DNA of 30,097 bases from Amoebophrya sp. AT5.2. Taxonomy: Eukaryota; Sar; Dinophyceae; Syndiniales; Amoebophryaceae. Each line of letters begins with the position of its first letter. Within the stretch, counting starts at the first letter, position 1. Of the stretch, positions 11,519 through 21,273 are shown one piece after another. The notes below the pieces were generated by a model, which made no database searches, was not told where the DNA came from, and worked only from the letters and a program-made list of their open reading frames with translations. Location of the stretch: NCBI GenBank assembly GCA_005223375.1, contig RXOD01004060.1, positions 1 to 30,097 of the forward strand, written 5' to 3'. Both the position numbers and the translations under genes were made by a program.

Positions 11519-13305
11519 ATGTCATCAGTTGAGGAGGAGCTCGCGCAGATTCGCGCGCGCCGCCAGCGCGCGCAAATGACGCAGCAGAACGCGCTTCTGA
11601 ACATTCTCGGACCGACTTTGAAGCGCGAGCCGGCGCCGGACGGGCCGGAGCCTGCGGAGAAGAAAGCAAAGGCGGATGCTGGTGATTCCGCAGCTGCTGC
11701 GGATGATCACGGAGCCGAAGCGGAGGCATTCGGCACCATCGATGCCATCATGCAGGCAGGCGGCGCAAGTTCCAGCACCGCCCTTGCCGTGCCGCCGGCA
11801 GACGCGGATCTGCAGGTAGCAATTCCGCAGAACGCGCCGCCGAAGGAAGACCTGGAGTGGCTCCAGGACTTTCGCTCGATGGTACGGAAAATGGAGCAGG
11901 CGCAGAACTTCAAGCACGCGTTGAAAGTCTTCGAGAAGATTTGGCTCCACCGGGAGCGGCGCATTCCGTACGTCGAGCTGTGCGAGTTCTATTCAATCCT
12001 GTTCACCAAGCCGCTGACAATGGACATCATCCAGCTCATCGACCGAGGGCACAGCGGCAGTGGCGGCGACATGCACTCGGTCGGCGACGGAACGGCGTCG
12101 GGTAGCGGCAAGGGCGCGCCGAGGCGGAAGGGGTTCGCGAGCGTGGCGAACAACGTGAAACCGACAGCGCGAATGCAGATAAGGAACAAAGCAGCGGACA
12201 GCGCGGCGAGCGGGCCGGAGTTTGTCGAGCTGAAATACCTGCTGAAGCCACTGGAAATAGGGCTGACGCAAAACATAAAATCAAAGTCGACAGCGGACGT
12301 GGTGAAAGCGCTGTATGCGGTCATCAAGGTAAATCAATGTCTAGTGCAACTTGAAGTTGAACTTGAAGTTGAACTGAAGCTTTACAGATACAGTCCGGGC
12401 ACGTAGTGCTTACGTAATTCTTGATCAATTAGGATCGAATTCCGCACTCATAGCTACAACGAACCTAATATCCCCAGGTGCACCTCCTCGATGTGCCGTA
12501 CCAGAACCGGCAGATGTTCGAGCCGTCCACCGCGGAGAAGAATTGCATCCTCAAGCTCAGGGAGCTGATCGCAAAGTCCTCGCCTACCTCGCAAACCACG
12601 GCCGCCGCCAACGGCGCGACCGGCCCGCACAGTGGCAAGGCGAATTCTTCCGTCTTGAAGACGCTCTCCGCGCGCACCATTTCCATGGTGTTGTACTGTT
12701 TCGCCCTGGTTTGCAACCAGAACTTTGTGTCCAACCCGCAGGCGCTGGCGAAGCTGGCGCTGGACCGCGGCGTGTTGCGGTCCCTGTACGCGGACGTGCT
12801 GCACGGAAATGGCATCGCGTCGCTGGATTCCGCGCAGCTTTGCGAACTCGCGTACTCCGTGTCGAAGTGGAATCTGCTCTACACGCAGGTGCTTTGTTCT
12901 ACGAACAAGTTGTCCGCCGCCCACGGGTTGGGGATCGCGCACCGCGAACCGCTGGAGGAGCGGGTGTTTCACGCGATCTCCGCGCGGGTGGCGCAGATTG
13001 CTGAGTCGGTGCCGCTGAAGCACCTGAGCGACCTGGTGGCGGTATTCGCATTCTTCGGGCTGAAGGACGAGGACCTGTTCAACAAGATCGCGCCGCTGTT
13101 TCTGAAGGGAAAGAGCAAAATGAGCGACCACGACTTCCAGCAGGTTTTGAAAGCGTACATAAAGTTCAACCTGCCGCTGCGGGAGCAGGCGGTGGGGTTC
13201 CGGACGGTGGCAATCATGGGGAAGGGAGATTTCACCAGACCCAGCGACAAACCGAAAAAACAAAAGTTCCAATACCAAAGACCAGAAGCGCTGCAGGACA
13301 GGTGA
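11519..13305 (+). CDS. Helical-repeat protein, HPR/OPR/RAP-like, putative RNA-binding
   Basis: Model join(11519..12328, 12478..13305), 545 aa. Residues 1-100 are a charged, Ala-rich N-terminus with a basic KREP...EKKAK cluster that could be a nuclear signal; it does not look like a mitochondrial presequence. From about residue 110 the protein is a run of paired helices. In the C-terminal half, segments such as LSDLVAVFAFFGLKDEDLFN resemble the 'L-x-x-[IL]-x-[WF]-[AS]-[FY]-[AS]-x-[LF]-G' helix pairs of the heptatricopeptide/octotricopeptide repeats found in alveolate RAP-domain proteins, which bind organellar RNA. No RAP domain is visible at the C-terminus, which is a short basic tail. The RNA-binding role is an inference from this resemblance. 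An alternative is another helical scaffold. Exon joining is in phase and well supported. Confidence 0.8.
12329..12477 (+). other. Intron with 12-bp tandem repeat
   Basis: A 149-nt phase 0 intron from GTAAATCAATG to ATATCCCCAG. Bases 12349-12372 are two exact copies of ACTTGAAGTTGA, followed by a partial third (ACTGAAG). Read as protein the repeat would give VQLEVELEVELK, which could be mistaken for coding sequence if the intron is missed. Confidence 0.85.
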
Positions 13306-13936
13306 ATGATGAAGGAGCAGGTTTTGGTTGGACGTCTGGTTTTGAAGGGAGTGGGGACGCGACTTATTTTTTGGCGATTGATGCTGGCGAACGCCGATTT
13401 TTCGATAGCCACTGCCACACGAATTTTCCAATGAAAATACTTTCCATCGGGGCCATCAGGATCCTGCGCTGATGTGTTGAATGGAGTTCATATCATGTGT
13501 TATGTGAAGATTGAGTTCGGTCATGGCAGTATGTCGCGTCGATGTTCCGAAGACGCAACTTCTCGGTTTTTCCAGACGCACCTCGGTTTCCAGTCAAATG
13601 CAAGATCAGTGCGGCACTTACAGGGAAACGGGGGAATCTCTAGCTCTAGCTCTACTTGTGCTTCCGCGCGAAGGCGAAATACAAATAAATGAAGACTGTC
13701 AATATGAGATTTAAACTTCTTACAGCGGACTCGAAGCGGCATCCGTGTGTAGTTCCGACGATGCCACACTATTTCTAGAGAACCCCCTACATTGTCACCA
13801 TGCAATTTTTTGACTCTACTTAGACGACACACATAACCGAAACACTTATTTTATTTTCTTTCTTTTTGGAAGATTCACGATTCTTACAATTTGTTGCGAC
13901 GAATCATCTAGTAGTACTGTAGACGCTGTCGAAAAG
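13306..13936. other. Intergenic spacer
   Basis: A 631-nt spacer. It contains a short AGCTCT-type simple repeat near 13638-13655 and a pyrimidine-rich tract (about 13848-13867) some 70-90 nt before the next start, which could serve a trans-splice acceptor. No gene was seen. Confidence 0.5.
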
Positions 13937-15694
13937 ATGCCGTCTCGCGTGAAATCTCTCCACGACGTGCGCGTGCACGAGGAAAACGAAGCTGCTGTTT
14001 GTCACGATGATGAAAAATCTGTAAAAGGTGACGCCGGGAAGAGGCACCTCGAGATCGACCTTGCCGCTCTGCTCGACGAGATGCACGCCGCCCCGGGAAA
14101 TCTTGAGTTGAATTATCGGAACGTGACCGCGATCATTCCGGTCTTGCAGGCGCTGAAAGACTGCCGTTTGCAGCCGGATGCGCCATCTGGCTCTGCCGGA
14201 ACATTCGCGTCCACCAGGAGAGCGGCAAAGTCGACGTACGCGCTTAGCTGGTTTAAGGTGTGCACGACGACATGTTGCCCCTGCGCCTCGGCTTCAAACG
14301 CTAGCCGCGTAGTCCGGCTGCCGGACCCAGCCAAAAAAGCAACTGCAGGCGCTGGACAGCCGCAGCAGGCCCCTTCCTTGGTCCATGTTTACCGTGATGC
14401 CTGTGAGCGACGGGCTCCGGGGTTGGCGTTCCCCGTCGCCCAAAGAACCAAAAGTGAAGCGAACTCCGCAGGAGCAGCTGCACCTCGGTCAGACGACGCC
14501 GGTTGCGCCGGTTCTGGCAGTTGCGAAGAACGAGACCGGCAAGAAGTTCGGTCTCGTGAGGAAGATCCTTGCCCACTCAGAGTGTACACACCGACGGGAA
14601 GACCGTTGCTTGAACTGGAGGAATGGAACGACGAAATCCTGCAGACTGTGTCCGACATGGAGACTCTCGTCGCTGATCTGCTCGCCGTGGAGAAGGCCAA
14701 GTATGTGGAGAGCAAACGTCAAGTGCTGGAGCACTTCTTTCCGAAAACCGGGCATTGTCGCGCTGCGATATTGGACGGCGATGTGCGCACGGAGGACTGG
14801 GCGACGTGCGACTCGACGATAGCTTGTGTGTGTGTCGATGTAATCGACGACGTAGAGGTGCTCGACGCGTGCAATTATAACTTCGGTGATGCTCCTCTTA
14901 GTCCTTCTCCTTACGACAGCTTTTCGCGACCCGCGGACGTGAGCACGACGGCGCCGGTTCCCTTCGCCGAGGTTGGCTTCGGCGGGGGCCCTGCGAAGCA
15001 CCACGCCAAGAATGAGCCGAAGTTCGTTCAGCTGAAGCTGTGGCTCGCGGATAGTGACGCGCCGAAATTTGAGGCCGCCGCGGGCGAGTCCATCCCGAGC
15101 GAGGGCGAAGAGGGGCACAGCGATTCTTCTGGGGACGACGACTTCCTGAATTTTGCGGTGTCGATGTACGAGTACGAAACGTGTGGGCGACCCGGAGCGA
15201 GAACTAGCGCGAAATCGTACCTGGTCACGAACTGGTACCTAATGTCTCCCGGATTCTTCGCCGCGTTTAAGGGCGACCAACTTCAAATCGGCTTTGGCCC
15301 CATTACGGCGAAGCTGCGCATTGCAGACGACCACAAGCGGGGAGAGCTCGAGAGGTTTCTCACGTTGGCGCAAGAACTGACGGCACAGAGGGCGACCTTC
15401 GCGCGCGCGTTGCAGGTACTATCACTAGAAACGCAAGAAGAGGTGACCGCAGCGCTAGCGGAAGGGAACGAAAAATGCGACACGGAGAGGGGAAATAGAG
15501 GAGCAAGAGCCGCCTTGCGAGAGGTGGAGGACCGATATCGGGATAACTTTGGGTTCTGGCGGGAAGGAGTGAGAATCAAGCTGTTGCCGTGGCACGTGCC
15601 CGAGGGTAGGGAGAAAGACATGGGAAAATTGTGCCTAGCTGGCGAGGTTACGGACGAAGATGGTGACAGGAACTTCACACTTTGCGTCGTGTGA
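13937..15694 (+). CDS. Hypothetical protein, 585 aa
   Basis: A single open frame from ATG 13937 to TGA 15692-15694. I do not recognise a family. Visible parts are: a Cys cluster near residues 108-117 (CTTTCCPCAS); a disordered Ala/Ser/Arg/Glu-rich region at about 130-220; a helical stretch with LELEEWNDEIL...LVADLLAVEKAKYVESKRQVLEH (each part short) at about 225-270; an acidic Ser linker (SEGEEGHSDSSGDDD) at about 385-400; and a Glu/Ala/Arg-rich probable coiled coil at about 470-545. There is no signal peptide or membrane span. The base composition matches neighbouring genes and the frame is far longer than chance. In-frame introns could be hidden in the disordered region. Confidence 0.75.
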   Translation: MPSRVKSLHDVRVHEENEAAVCHDDEKSVKGDAGKRHLEIDLAALLDEMHAAPGNLELNYRNVTAIIPVLQALKDCRLQPDAPSGSAGTFASTRRAAKSTYALSWFKVCTTTCCPCASASNASRVVRLPDPAKKATAGAGQPQQAPSLVHVYRDACERRAPGLAFPVAQRTKSEANSAGAAAPRSDDAGCAGSGSCEERDRQEVRSREEDPCPLRVYTPTGRPLLELEEWNDEILQTVSDMETLVADLLAVEKAKYVESKRQVLEHFFPKTGHCRAAILDGDVRTEDWATCDSTIACVCVDVIDDVEVLDACNYNFGDAPLSPSPYDSFSRPADVSTTAPVPFAEVGFGGGPAKHHAKNEPKFVQLKLWLADSDAPKFEAAAGESIPSEGEEGHSDSSGDDDFLNFAVSMYEYETCGRPGARTSAKSYLVTNWYLMSPGFFAAFKGDQLQIGFGPITAKLRIADDHKRGELERFLTLAQELTAQRATFARALQVLSLETQEEVTAALAEGNEKCDTERGNRGARAALREVEDRYRDNFGFWREGVRIKLLPWHVPEGREKDMGKLCLAGEVTDEDGDRNFTLCVV

Positions 15695-16077
15695 GCAGAG
15701 GGAAAGAACTTATGTTGGGTATTTCATTCGTTCAGTAGAGAGAGCCGGACAAAAGCGCGGCGCTTCGACATGGATCTAGAAAGGAATCCGACAGAAATGG
15801 AAGGAAAGTAGAAGTACCTATATAAGTAGAAGTTGCGATCGTGTAGCAGTGCCGACCTCTGGTGGTCACTGCTGGATCAATGAGAAATCAGTGTCGTTGT
15901 TGTTCTGCTAAAAGTTTGTATTTGCCGCTGATTGGTAAGGTATTGTGATAGATTGATTGTGTTGCAGACAGAGCGTGCTTCATGAAATAAGAGCGAAAGA
16001 GTGGACGACCGATTTGTCGGTACATACAACCTGTGCGTCCATGAGTTCGTCTCGTTGCAGCGCGGCTCTGGGAAGTT
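15695..16077. other. Intergenic spacer with 3'-flank hairpin
   Basis: A 383-nt spacer. A bulged hairpin at 15846-15872 pairs GCAGT with ACTGC and GACC with GGTC around the loop TCTGGT, with a 3-nt bulge. A TATATAAG stretch lies at about 15828-15835. No gene was seen. Confidence 0.5.
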
Positions 16078-17428
16078 ATGTTCCGCATCGCACCGCTTCG
16101 TTTCGTGACGGCTCCGCGGACAAACACTTCGCAATTCCGCACGTTCGAAGATGCGCGAACCTTTATGCACACTTGCGAATTGAAATCGGCTGCAGCCTGG
16201 CAAGCGTGGTGCCGTCAGCGTTTGCGACCACCTGACATCCCACGGCATCCCCGCGAAGTGTACCTCGGAAAAGGCTGGAACGGATTTCCCGATTGGTTGG
16301 GATACGATCGGCAGCGTAAATGCGCTCCGACCGCTGCATTGTCGCCACCGAACACACGAATAACAGCTGCTGTATGTGCGAAGAAAATTTTTCTCTTGCG
16401 TGCCTCGCACATCCAACACTTCGAGGCCTTGCCGTACTGCAGCACTGCGCACCTGATATTTCGTTCAAGCAGCGATGCAGATTGGTGCCCACTCAGCTTG
16501 CGGTCAAAGGGCGAGCTTCGTCCGAACGACCGATTCTTGTTCATCGAAAAGTCGGGACTTGATCTCGGCTCGCACTCCTTTTTTGTGCTACGAAGTACCG
16601 GAAAGGTGTAAGTACTTTTTTCCGCAAGACTATCTTGCAGAACGTGATCACCGACGCGTGCCCAAAGAACACAACGGACGAGAGTTGGATGACGCAAAAA
16701 ACGACAGAGGCCGCAGAACCCGTGTCAGCTGTTACAAGATTCCGCGTGACGAGATGGCCGCCTACGAGCTTGGCGACGACCAGGAAATTATGAACGCACT
16801 GCAAACGTATGCGAATGGTACTCCGCTCGTTAAGGAAGGAGACCTCGTGCGGTTTTTTCGGAGCCCTGGGGGCGCTTTGTGGTTCAACTTGTCACAGGAA
16901 GCAGCTTTTTTTTTGCGGTCGCAGTGCGGTCTCGACTTTCGACGCCCCTCCTCGGCGCTCTTGAACGCGCACTTCGTCTTCAATGAAACGTGTCCGGTGT
17001 GGACCAGGTGTTGCGTGCAATTCGAAGGCTTTGTCTCTGCGTGGAGGACGGATCTGGCACATTGGCATGAAGCTGCAGCAAACGAAGTGGAAGGACTACG
17101 CGTCGGACCGATGTTCATTTTGGCCTTGATTCGTTCCGGACTTCCGGAATACCACGCTTCGGAACAAAAGCTACGCGGCTTCTTTCTCCTCCCGCGCGTG
17201 TACCTGCAGAAGAGCGGCGTCCTGTCGGTATGTGGAAAACCTCTGTCCGGGCGGGCTTTCTACATGTATCCTCCTGGGGAGAAGTTGGTGAGATTGGATG
17301 GACGGCGAACGCAGCGTGAGCAGGAAGAGTTCTACATTGACTTGTCCTGCAACTACGAGGGTCTGCCCGAGGCTATTATGAAAGCAAGACGCATCTTCGA
17401 AAAGTACAGCAGTCACGCTGTTGAGTGA
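16078..17428 (+). CDS. Integrase-repeat-unit protein, probably organelle-targeted
   Basis: Preferred model join(16078..16607, 16729..17428), 409 aa. Residues 1-18 (MFRIAPLRFVTAPRTNTS) are Arg-rich without acidic residues, like a mitochondrial presequence. Residues about 20-80 carry one unit of the short repeat 'FE[ED]AR-F-x..L-LKS-x-W--WC--..RP-DIP--P--VY-..GW--W-DWLG' that occurs, often in tandem, in algal, stramenopile and dinoflagellate proteins and is commonly labelled as an integrase repeat. The remainder has strands such as DADWCPLSLRSKG and NDRFLFIEKSG, then a Cys/Trp-containing C-terminal part that I do not recognise. No recombinase catalytic Arg/Tyr set is visible, so integrase activity is not implied. 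Exon 1 runs into a stop right after a GTAAGT donor at 16608. The C-terminal frame (phase -1) must be joined by splicing. Confidence 0.7.
16608..16728 (+). other. Intron, acceptor uncertain
   Basis: The donor is GTAAGTAC at 16608. Three CAG acceptors restore the downstream frame: ends at 16707, 16716 or 16728. The last gives TGKV/CYKIPRDEM and is preferred for protein texture. Ending at the nearer CAG (16640) gives a 33-35 nt intron that leads to a premature stop in either phase. Confidence 0.6.
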
Positions 17429-17882
17429 GTTTTGTATCTGCGTCTTTCTTATTTCGCTGAAGCATGAAATCGAAAGCCGAGAAACACGGTTATTGTCGCA
17501 CGTTGAATCTGCTCATCATCTGTCTTCAGTGCGTCAGCGTCTTGTCGTGATTTATGATCCTGTGCCTCGGTGATTGTCGTTACTTTCGATGACGCAAGAG
17601 AAGAACAAGTTCGGTTCAGCACCTTCTGTCCAGAGGTGCAATGGTGTCGGTGGTAGCAATCAAGTTTGTCGTGGCTGGTCGTATTCGTCCACGTCATTGC
17701 CGCTGACCCGGTAGAAGTCAATGTCTTTCTGAAGAAGAAGGCCGAAAGAATAAGAACATAAATTTGTCTCGTTTCTTTTGTTTGCAGGAGCAGAACCCCT
17801 GGAGCACCATTGACTTTCTCACTACGCACGCTATATCGCGCCGTATTCGCTTTTCATTTCTCCCGACGACGAGGAGGTAAGT
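17429..17882. other. Intergenic spacer with a possible unassigned exon
   Basis: A 454-nt spacer. A pyrimidine-rich tract ending TTTGCAG (AG at 17786-17787) is followed 89 nt later by a strong donor GAG/GTAAGT (17877). This is the signature of an internal or 5' untranslated exon at 17788-17876. A GTGAGT donor also overlaps the stop of the previous gene (17425-17430). Whether this exon belongs to either neighbour is unresolved. Confidence 0.45.
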
Positions 17883-20336
17883 ATGGTGGAAGCCACGGGG
17901 GAACCGCCAGGCGAGGCCGCTACTGTGTCGGGAGCGCCACCGCCGCCCATTCTCGTCACGAGTGAGCCGCCTCTGGAAGTGAATGCGGTGAAGGATGGTG
18001 ACGATGGAGCCACCCCGCCGAGATCAAAGTTCAAGGTAGCAAAAGGAATATCGTCGGCGATCTTGGCGGCAGAAAATGGGAGGGATATCTCCGACTCACA
18101 TCCCGAGCACTTCACGCCACGAGCGCGGAAGCTGGTCCGCCACGCCTTGGCACACGTCAACCACCGACGCCAGATGGATGACGAGGAATCGGCGGCAGCG
18201 TCTTTCTTCTCTGCAAAAAGTCTCGGCTCGGTTTCGAGTACCGATAGCGGTGCCGGTTTGCCCTCCGGCGTCTCCGAGGTGCCAGACGCGGACGACGGCA
18301 CACCGAAAGTGCGGTTCGCAGACACCAAGAAGGGCCACAGGAAGGTGGCAGAGAAACGTGACGAAGAACTGCGGCGAGCGGCGTCCGTGAGTCACATGCT
18401 GGAGCACCGCGAAGCGAATTGGGGCTACCTGCAGCGGCTCGTATGGAGCGGTAGTGTCGGGCAGGGGGGAGACGGAGAGGCTGCCGGGGCCTCGTCGCAA
18501 AGCAGGGGGGACGAAGCGAGCGCTTCCGCAGCGAGCACTCCTAAACGGGGAAACAAAAAGATGCCTCCCGCCGCTGGCGGGGTCGCAACCAAAGAGGGCC
18601 GCATGGGAGTGAAGTTGGCCCAGCACGCCCAGCGCCTGCGACGTGCCATGGAGCGGGTGCCCGCACCGCATCCAAACAAGGTTGGGGTGCTCATTTCCGA
18701 AGATGCTGTAAACCATCAGATCGCAACGGTAGCGCGCGCGCTGCACCAGGGTGTTTTGGAAATTTGCGAAGCGAGTCTCGGTCGCCGCCTGGCCAAGCAG
18801 CAGAGCCTGAATGCGAAGCCATCTTCAGCTGGTGTGGTGCAGGTGGCGCCTGGGGTCAGCTTGCTGCGCTCTCCGCGAGCACGGAAATCACACGAAACAG
18901 GCCCGGCCGCTGTCGTGCAGGCGTCAAATGAAAGTGACATCAGTGGGCCGCGCGCGGCAGAAAACGAAAACTCCGAGGCACCGCAAAAGCCGAAGCCAAC
19001 CAGCGTCAGCGACGAAGAAGCCGAATTGTTTCAGCGCACCCTACATTTAGAGTCCGAGCTGCACGAGGAGAATGAGCACACGTTCAATTTCCAGAGTTGG
19101 CGCGAGGGTACGTTTCAAAGGATTCGCTCCGCTTTCCACATCGCCGAGCAGGACTACTTTAACAGCTTTGCCGACGGGAAGGACTTTTACTGTATCTCCT
19201 CCGAGATGGCCGCGGGGCGGTCGCCTGCGTTTTTCCTGCTGTCCACCGACCAGCGCTTCATCCTCAAGTCGTGTACGCAGGAAGACGAAGAGACGCTGTT
19301 GCGGATCCTTCCCGCCTACGCGGCGCACGTGGAGAGAGAAAGCGGAGAGAGCCCGAGGGAGCCCCGCGGAGGGGCTGGTAGCGCTCCCGAGCCCAAAAAA
19401 TCACCCCGAAGCAGATCTAGACTAGCCGCGGCACCGCGGCCGCGGGGTGGGTCTTTGCTTCCGCAATATCTGGGCATGTACACGGTGGAGTTTTTCGGTA
19501 GCGGCAAGAAGGCGGAGGAAGCCGCCAACAAGGAGAAAAGAGCAGCGGCCGGGGCAAGTACAGCGAAAACAGGACTCAAGCACACGCCCGGTAACAACCA
19601 CCTCACGTTTGTGTGCATGACGAACATTTTTTGTGGGATGTACAAAATCGACGCGAAGTACGATTTGAAAGGAAGCACCGTTGGCCGGCGGAGTTCGGCG
19701 GCGGAGCGCCAGAAAGCGTCGCCCGTGTTGAAGGACCTCGACTGGCTGGACAAAGAGAATCTGGATTCGTGGCGCGCCGGCTGGGTAAAGCCAGCGGCCC
19801 TCGCACAAGGAGGCACTAGCACGCCGCAGGCAGTTTCAGCAGCAGGAGAGAAGATAAAAACAGCGGACAAGAGTTTCGAGTTCTTGCTTGCGACTTTTCA
19901 GCGCGACGTGCGTTTTCTCCAGGTGCAGAAGTTGATTGACTATTCCCTGTTGCTTGGTATACACCTGAAGGGGGACCACGGTACGGCCGCGGCTGACGGT
20001 TCTGAACAACCATCAAAGAGTTTATTGTACGGGGCTGACGAATACGTGCCGCCCGGGGTGCAGACAATCGAGAACGAGACGACACTCGCCTACGTGGGAA
20101 TAGTGGATGTGCTGACGCCATACACAGTTAGGAAATACGCCGAAACTTGCGTGAAGGGCGGCTGTGTGCGCAATGTCAGTTGCCAGCCGCCGAGTAAGTA
20201 CGGGGACCGATTTATCGATTTCTGCGGTCAGTGGGTATTCACGGGTGGCTCCGGCGAGAAGCAGGATGCGACGGCCGCTGGAAGCAGCAGCGTCAACAAA
20301 GAAAAGAGTGAGGAGCCGGATGCGACGCGCGTATAG
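17883..20336 (+). CDS. Phosphatidylinositol phosphate kinase (PIPK family)
   Basis: 817 aa. Residues 1-425 are a mostly disordered, lineage-specific N-terminus without MORN repeats, FYVE domain or membrane spans. The PIPK catalytic domain spans about 430-790: ATP-contacting Lys462 in RFILKS, the NIF...YDLKGS block with Lys596, KDLDWLD, the LIDYSLLLGIH catalytic block (Asp686), the metal-binding Asp742 in GIVDVL, and a C-terminal PSKYGDRFIDF segment. The enzyme phosphorylates a phosphatidylinositol monophosphate at membranes. In the specificity loop (YTVRKYAET), a Glu aligns with the Glu of type I (PI4P 5-kinase) enzymes rather than the Ala of type II. This suggests PI(4,5)P2 synthesis, but it is an inference from a manual alignment. 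Low-complexity insertions at about 475-525 and 555-575 interrupt the domain. ATG 17883 is the first in frame; it directly follows a GTAAGT donor-like site, so the true N-terminus could differ. Confidence 0.9.
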   Translation: MVEATGEPPGEAATVSGAPPPPILVTSEPPLEVNAVKDGDDGATPPRSKFKVAKGISSAILAAENGRDISDSHPEHFTPRARKLVRHALAHVNHRRQMDDEESAAASFFSAKSLGSVSSTDSGAGLPSGVSEVPDADDGTPKVRFADTKKGHRKVAEKRDEELRRAASVSHMLEHREANWGYLQRLVWSGSVGQGGDGEAAGASSQSRGDEASASAASTPKRGNKKMPPAAGGVATKEGRMGVKLAQHAQRLRRAMERVPAPHPNKVGVLISEDAVNHQIATVARALHQGVLEICEASLGRRLAKQQSLNAKPSSAGVVQVAPGVSLLRSPRARKSHETGPAAVVQASNESDISGPRAAENENSEAPQKPKPTSVSDEEAELFQRTLHLESELHEENEHTFNFQSWREGTFQRIRSAFHIAEQDYFNSFADGKDFYCISSEMAAGRSPAFFLLSTDQRFILKSCTQEDEETLLRILPAYAAHVERESGESPREPRGGAGSAPEPKKSPRSRSRLAAAPRPRGGSLLPQYLGMYTVEFFGSGKKAEEAANKEKRAAAGASTAKTGLKHTPGNNHLTFVCMTNIFCGMYKIDAKYDLKGSTVGRRSSAAERQKASPVLKDLDWLDKENLDSWRAGWVKPAALAQGGTSTPQAVSAAGEKIKTADKSFEFLLATFQRDVRFLQVQKLIDYSLLLGIHLKGDHGTAAADGSEQPSKSLLYGADEYVPPGVQTIENETTLAYVGIVDVLTPYTVRKYAETCVKGGCVRNVSCQPPSKYGDRFIDFCGQWVFTGGSGEKQDATAAGSSSVNKEKSEEPDATRV

Positions 20337-21273
20337 TGAAAGTCGTAGTTTCACTTCTAGTTGACAACAACTGCTTACAGCAGTTCGTTGCAGTGTCCCT
20401 TCTTTTAGTTTTTAGTAGTCAGAAACATAATAAAACACTAGTAGTACTAGGAGCTGTTGCTGTACAAAAGATTTGGGTATCGACTTGAAAAAAAAGGTGC
20501 ACCCGGGCCCGTTTTCTCTTGGCAGGACAAGATGTTCTTTTTCTTTGGTGTTTACGCTGTGTAATTTGCTTGATAGAACGCGGCGGCAGCCGCGGTCGTG
20601 AGAAGCGACTGTGGGTGTGGACTGTAGCTTACTTATTCAGAAGCGAGTGTTCGAGAAACCAAGTAGACCAACGTTCCACATCTGGTTCGTGTGTTCTTCT
20701 CGTGCAAGGAACTGACCAGAAGCAGACCGCTCACGACCATTTCCGCTACTACCTGCTGCTTAAGAATAACAACTTGAACTTGCAAGATCATCGCAAGGGC
20801 CATCGAGTATTGTGTCTGATGTCGCTCTTTTGTGCTGGATTTATGCACACGCTCAATCCAGACGCAAAAATGGTCACATGAGCGAGTGACGCACAGCTGA
20901 GTCGGACGCTTGCTTCGGATCTGAACCGCCGCTTGGAATTGGTTGTCGGCGTCCCGCTGGACTGACGACAGGGTTCCGAATTTTGCGCAATAACCACCTT
21001 CTGTGCGTGCAGGCAAACCAGTTGATTTTGGTCTACTGCGCTGCCTGTATGGGCGCCGCCTGTACGAATTGAAGCAGAACTACGAATTTGCGGAACAAGC
21101 GCTGCCGCAGCAAAGTGGACATACCGGGACGCAACGATCAGGGCTCGCAGCTTTCCTAAAAGCGAGAAGAACTTCGCCCGGCCTGCCCCTACGCGCCTCG
21201 CAAGAACATCCTTCGCGCACCGACTTTTTGAAGAATCACAGCCGCAGCTCAGAATCAAAACTGCATCGCCATC
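20337..21273. other. Intergenic spacer, UTR-like, no gene
   Basis: This 937-nt spacer has hairpins close behind the kinase stop and an AATAAA hexamer at 20429-20434, which looks like a 3' UTR. A GC-rich perfect 6-bp hairpin (CGCGGC, loop GGCA, GCCGCG) lies at 20579-20594. Pyrimidine-CAG acceptor-like sites occur at about 20524 and 21012, possible trans- or cis-splice acceptors for the next gene's leader. A frame at 20519-20881 (120 codons) shows no protein-family texture. Confidence 0.5.
20365..20390 (+). other. 3'-flank RNA hairpin
   Basis: CAAC and AACTGC pair with GCAGTT and GTTG around the loop TTACA, with one bulged C: 10 base pairs in 26 nt, beginning 28 nt after the kinase stop and 39 nt before an AATAAA hexamer. 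It is a plausible 3' UTR structure. The role is unknown. Confidence 0.5.

Noticed and set aside
12454..13431. 325-codon open frame on the minus strand
   Set aside because: It is the shadow of exon 2 of the helical-repeat gene. The sense frame has helix-repeat texture and proper splice sites; the antisense product is Gln/Arg/His/Leu-rich without any motif.
20519..20881. 120-codon forward open frame and a tiny Phe-rich frame after a CAG
   Set aside because: It sits in UTR-like sequence between two genes with no domain texture. It is more likely leader sequence of the pyrophosphatase transcript.
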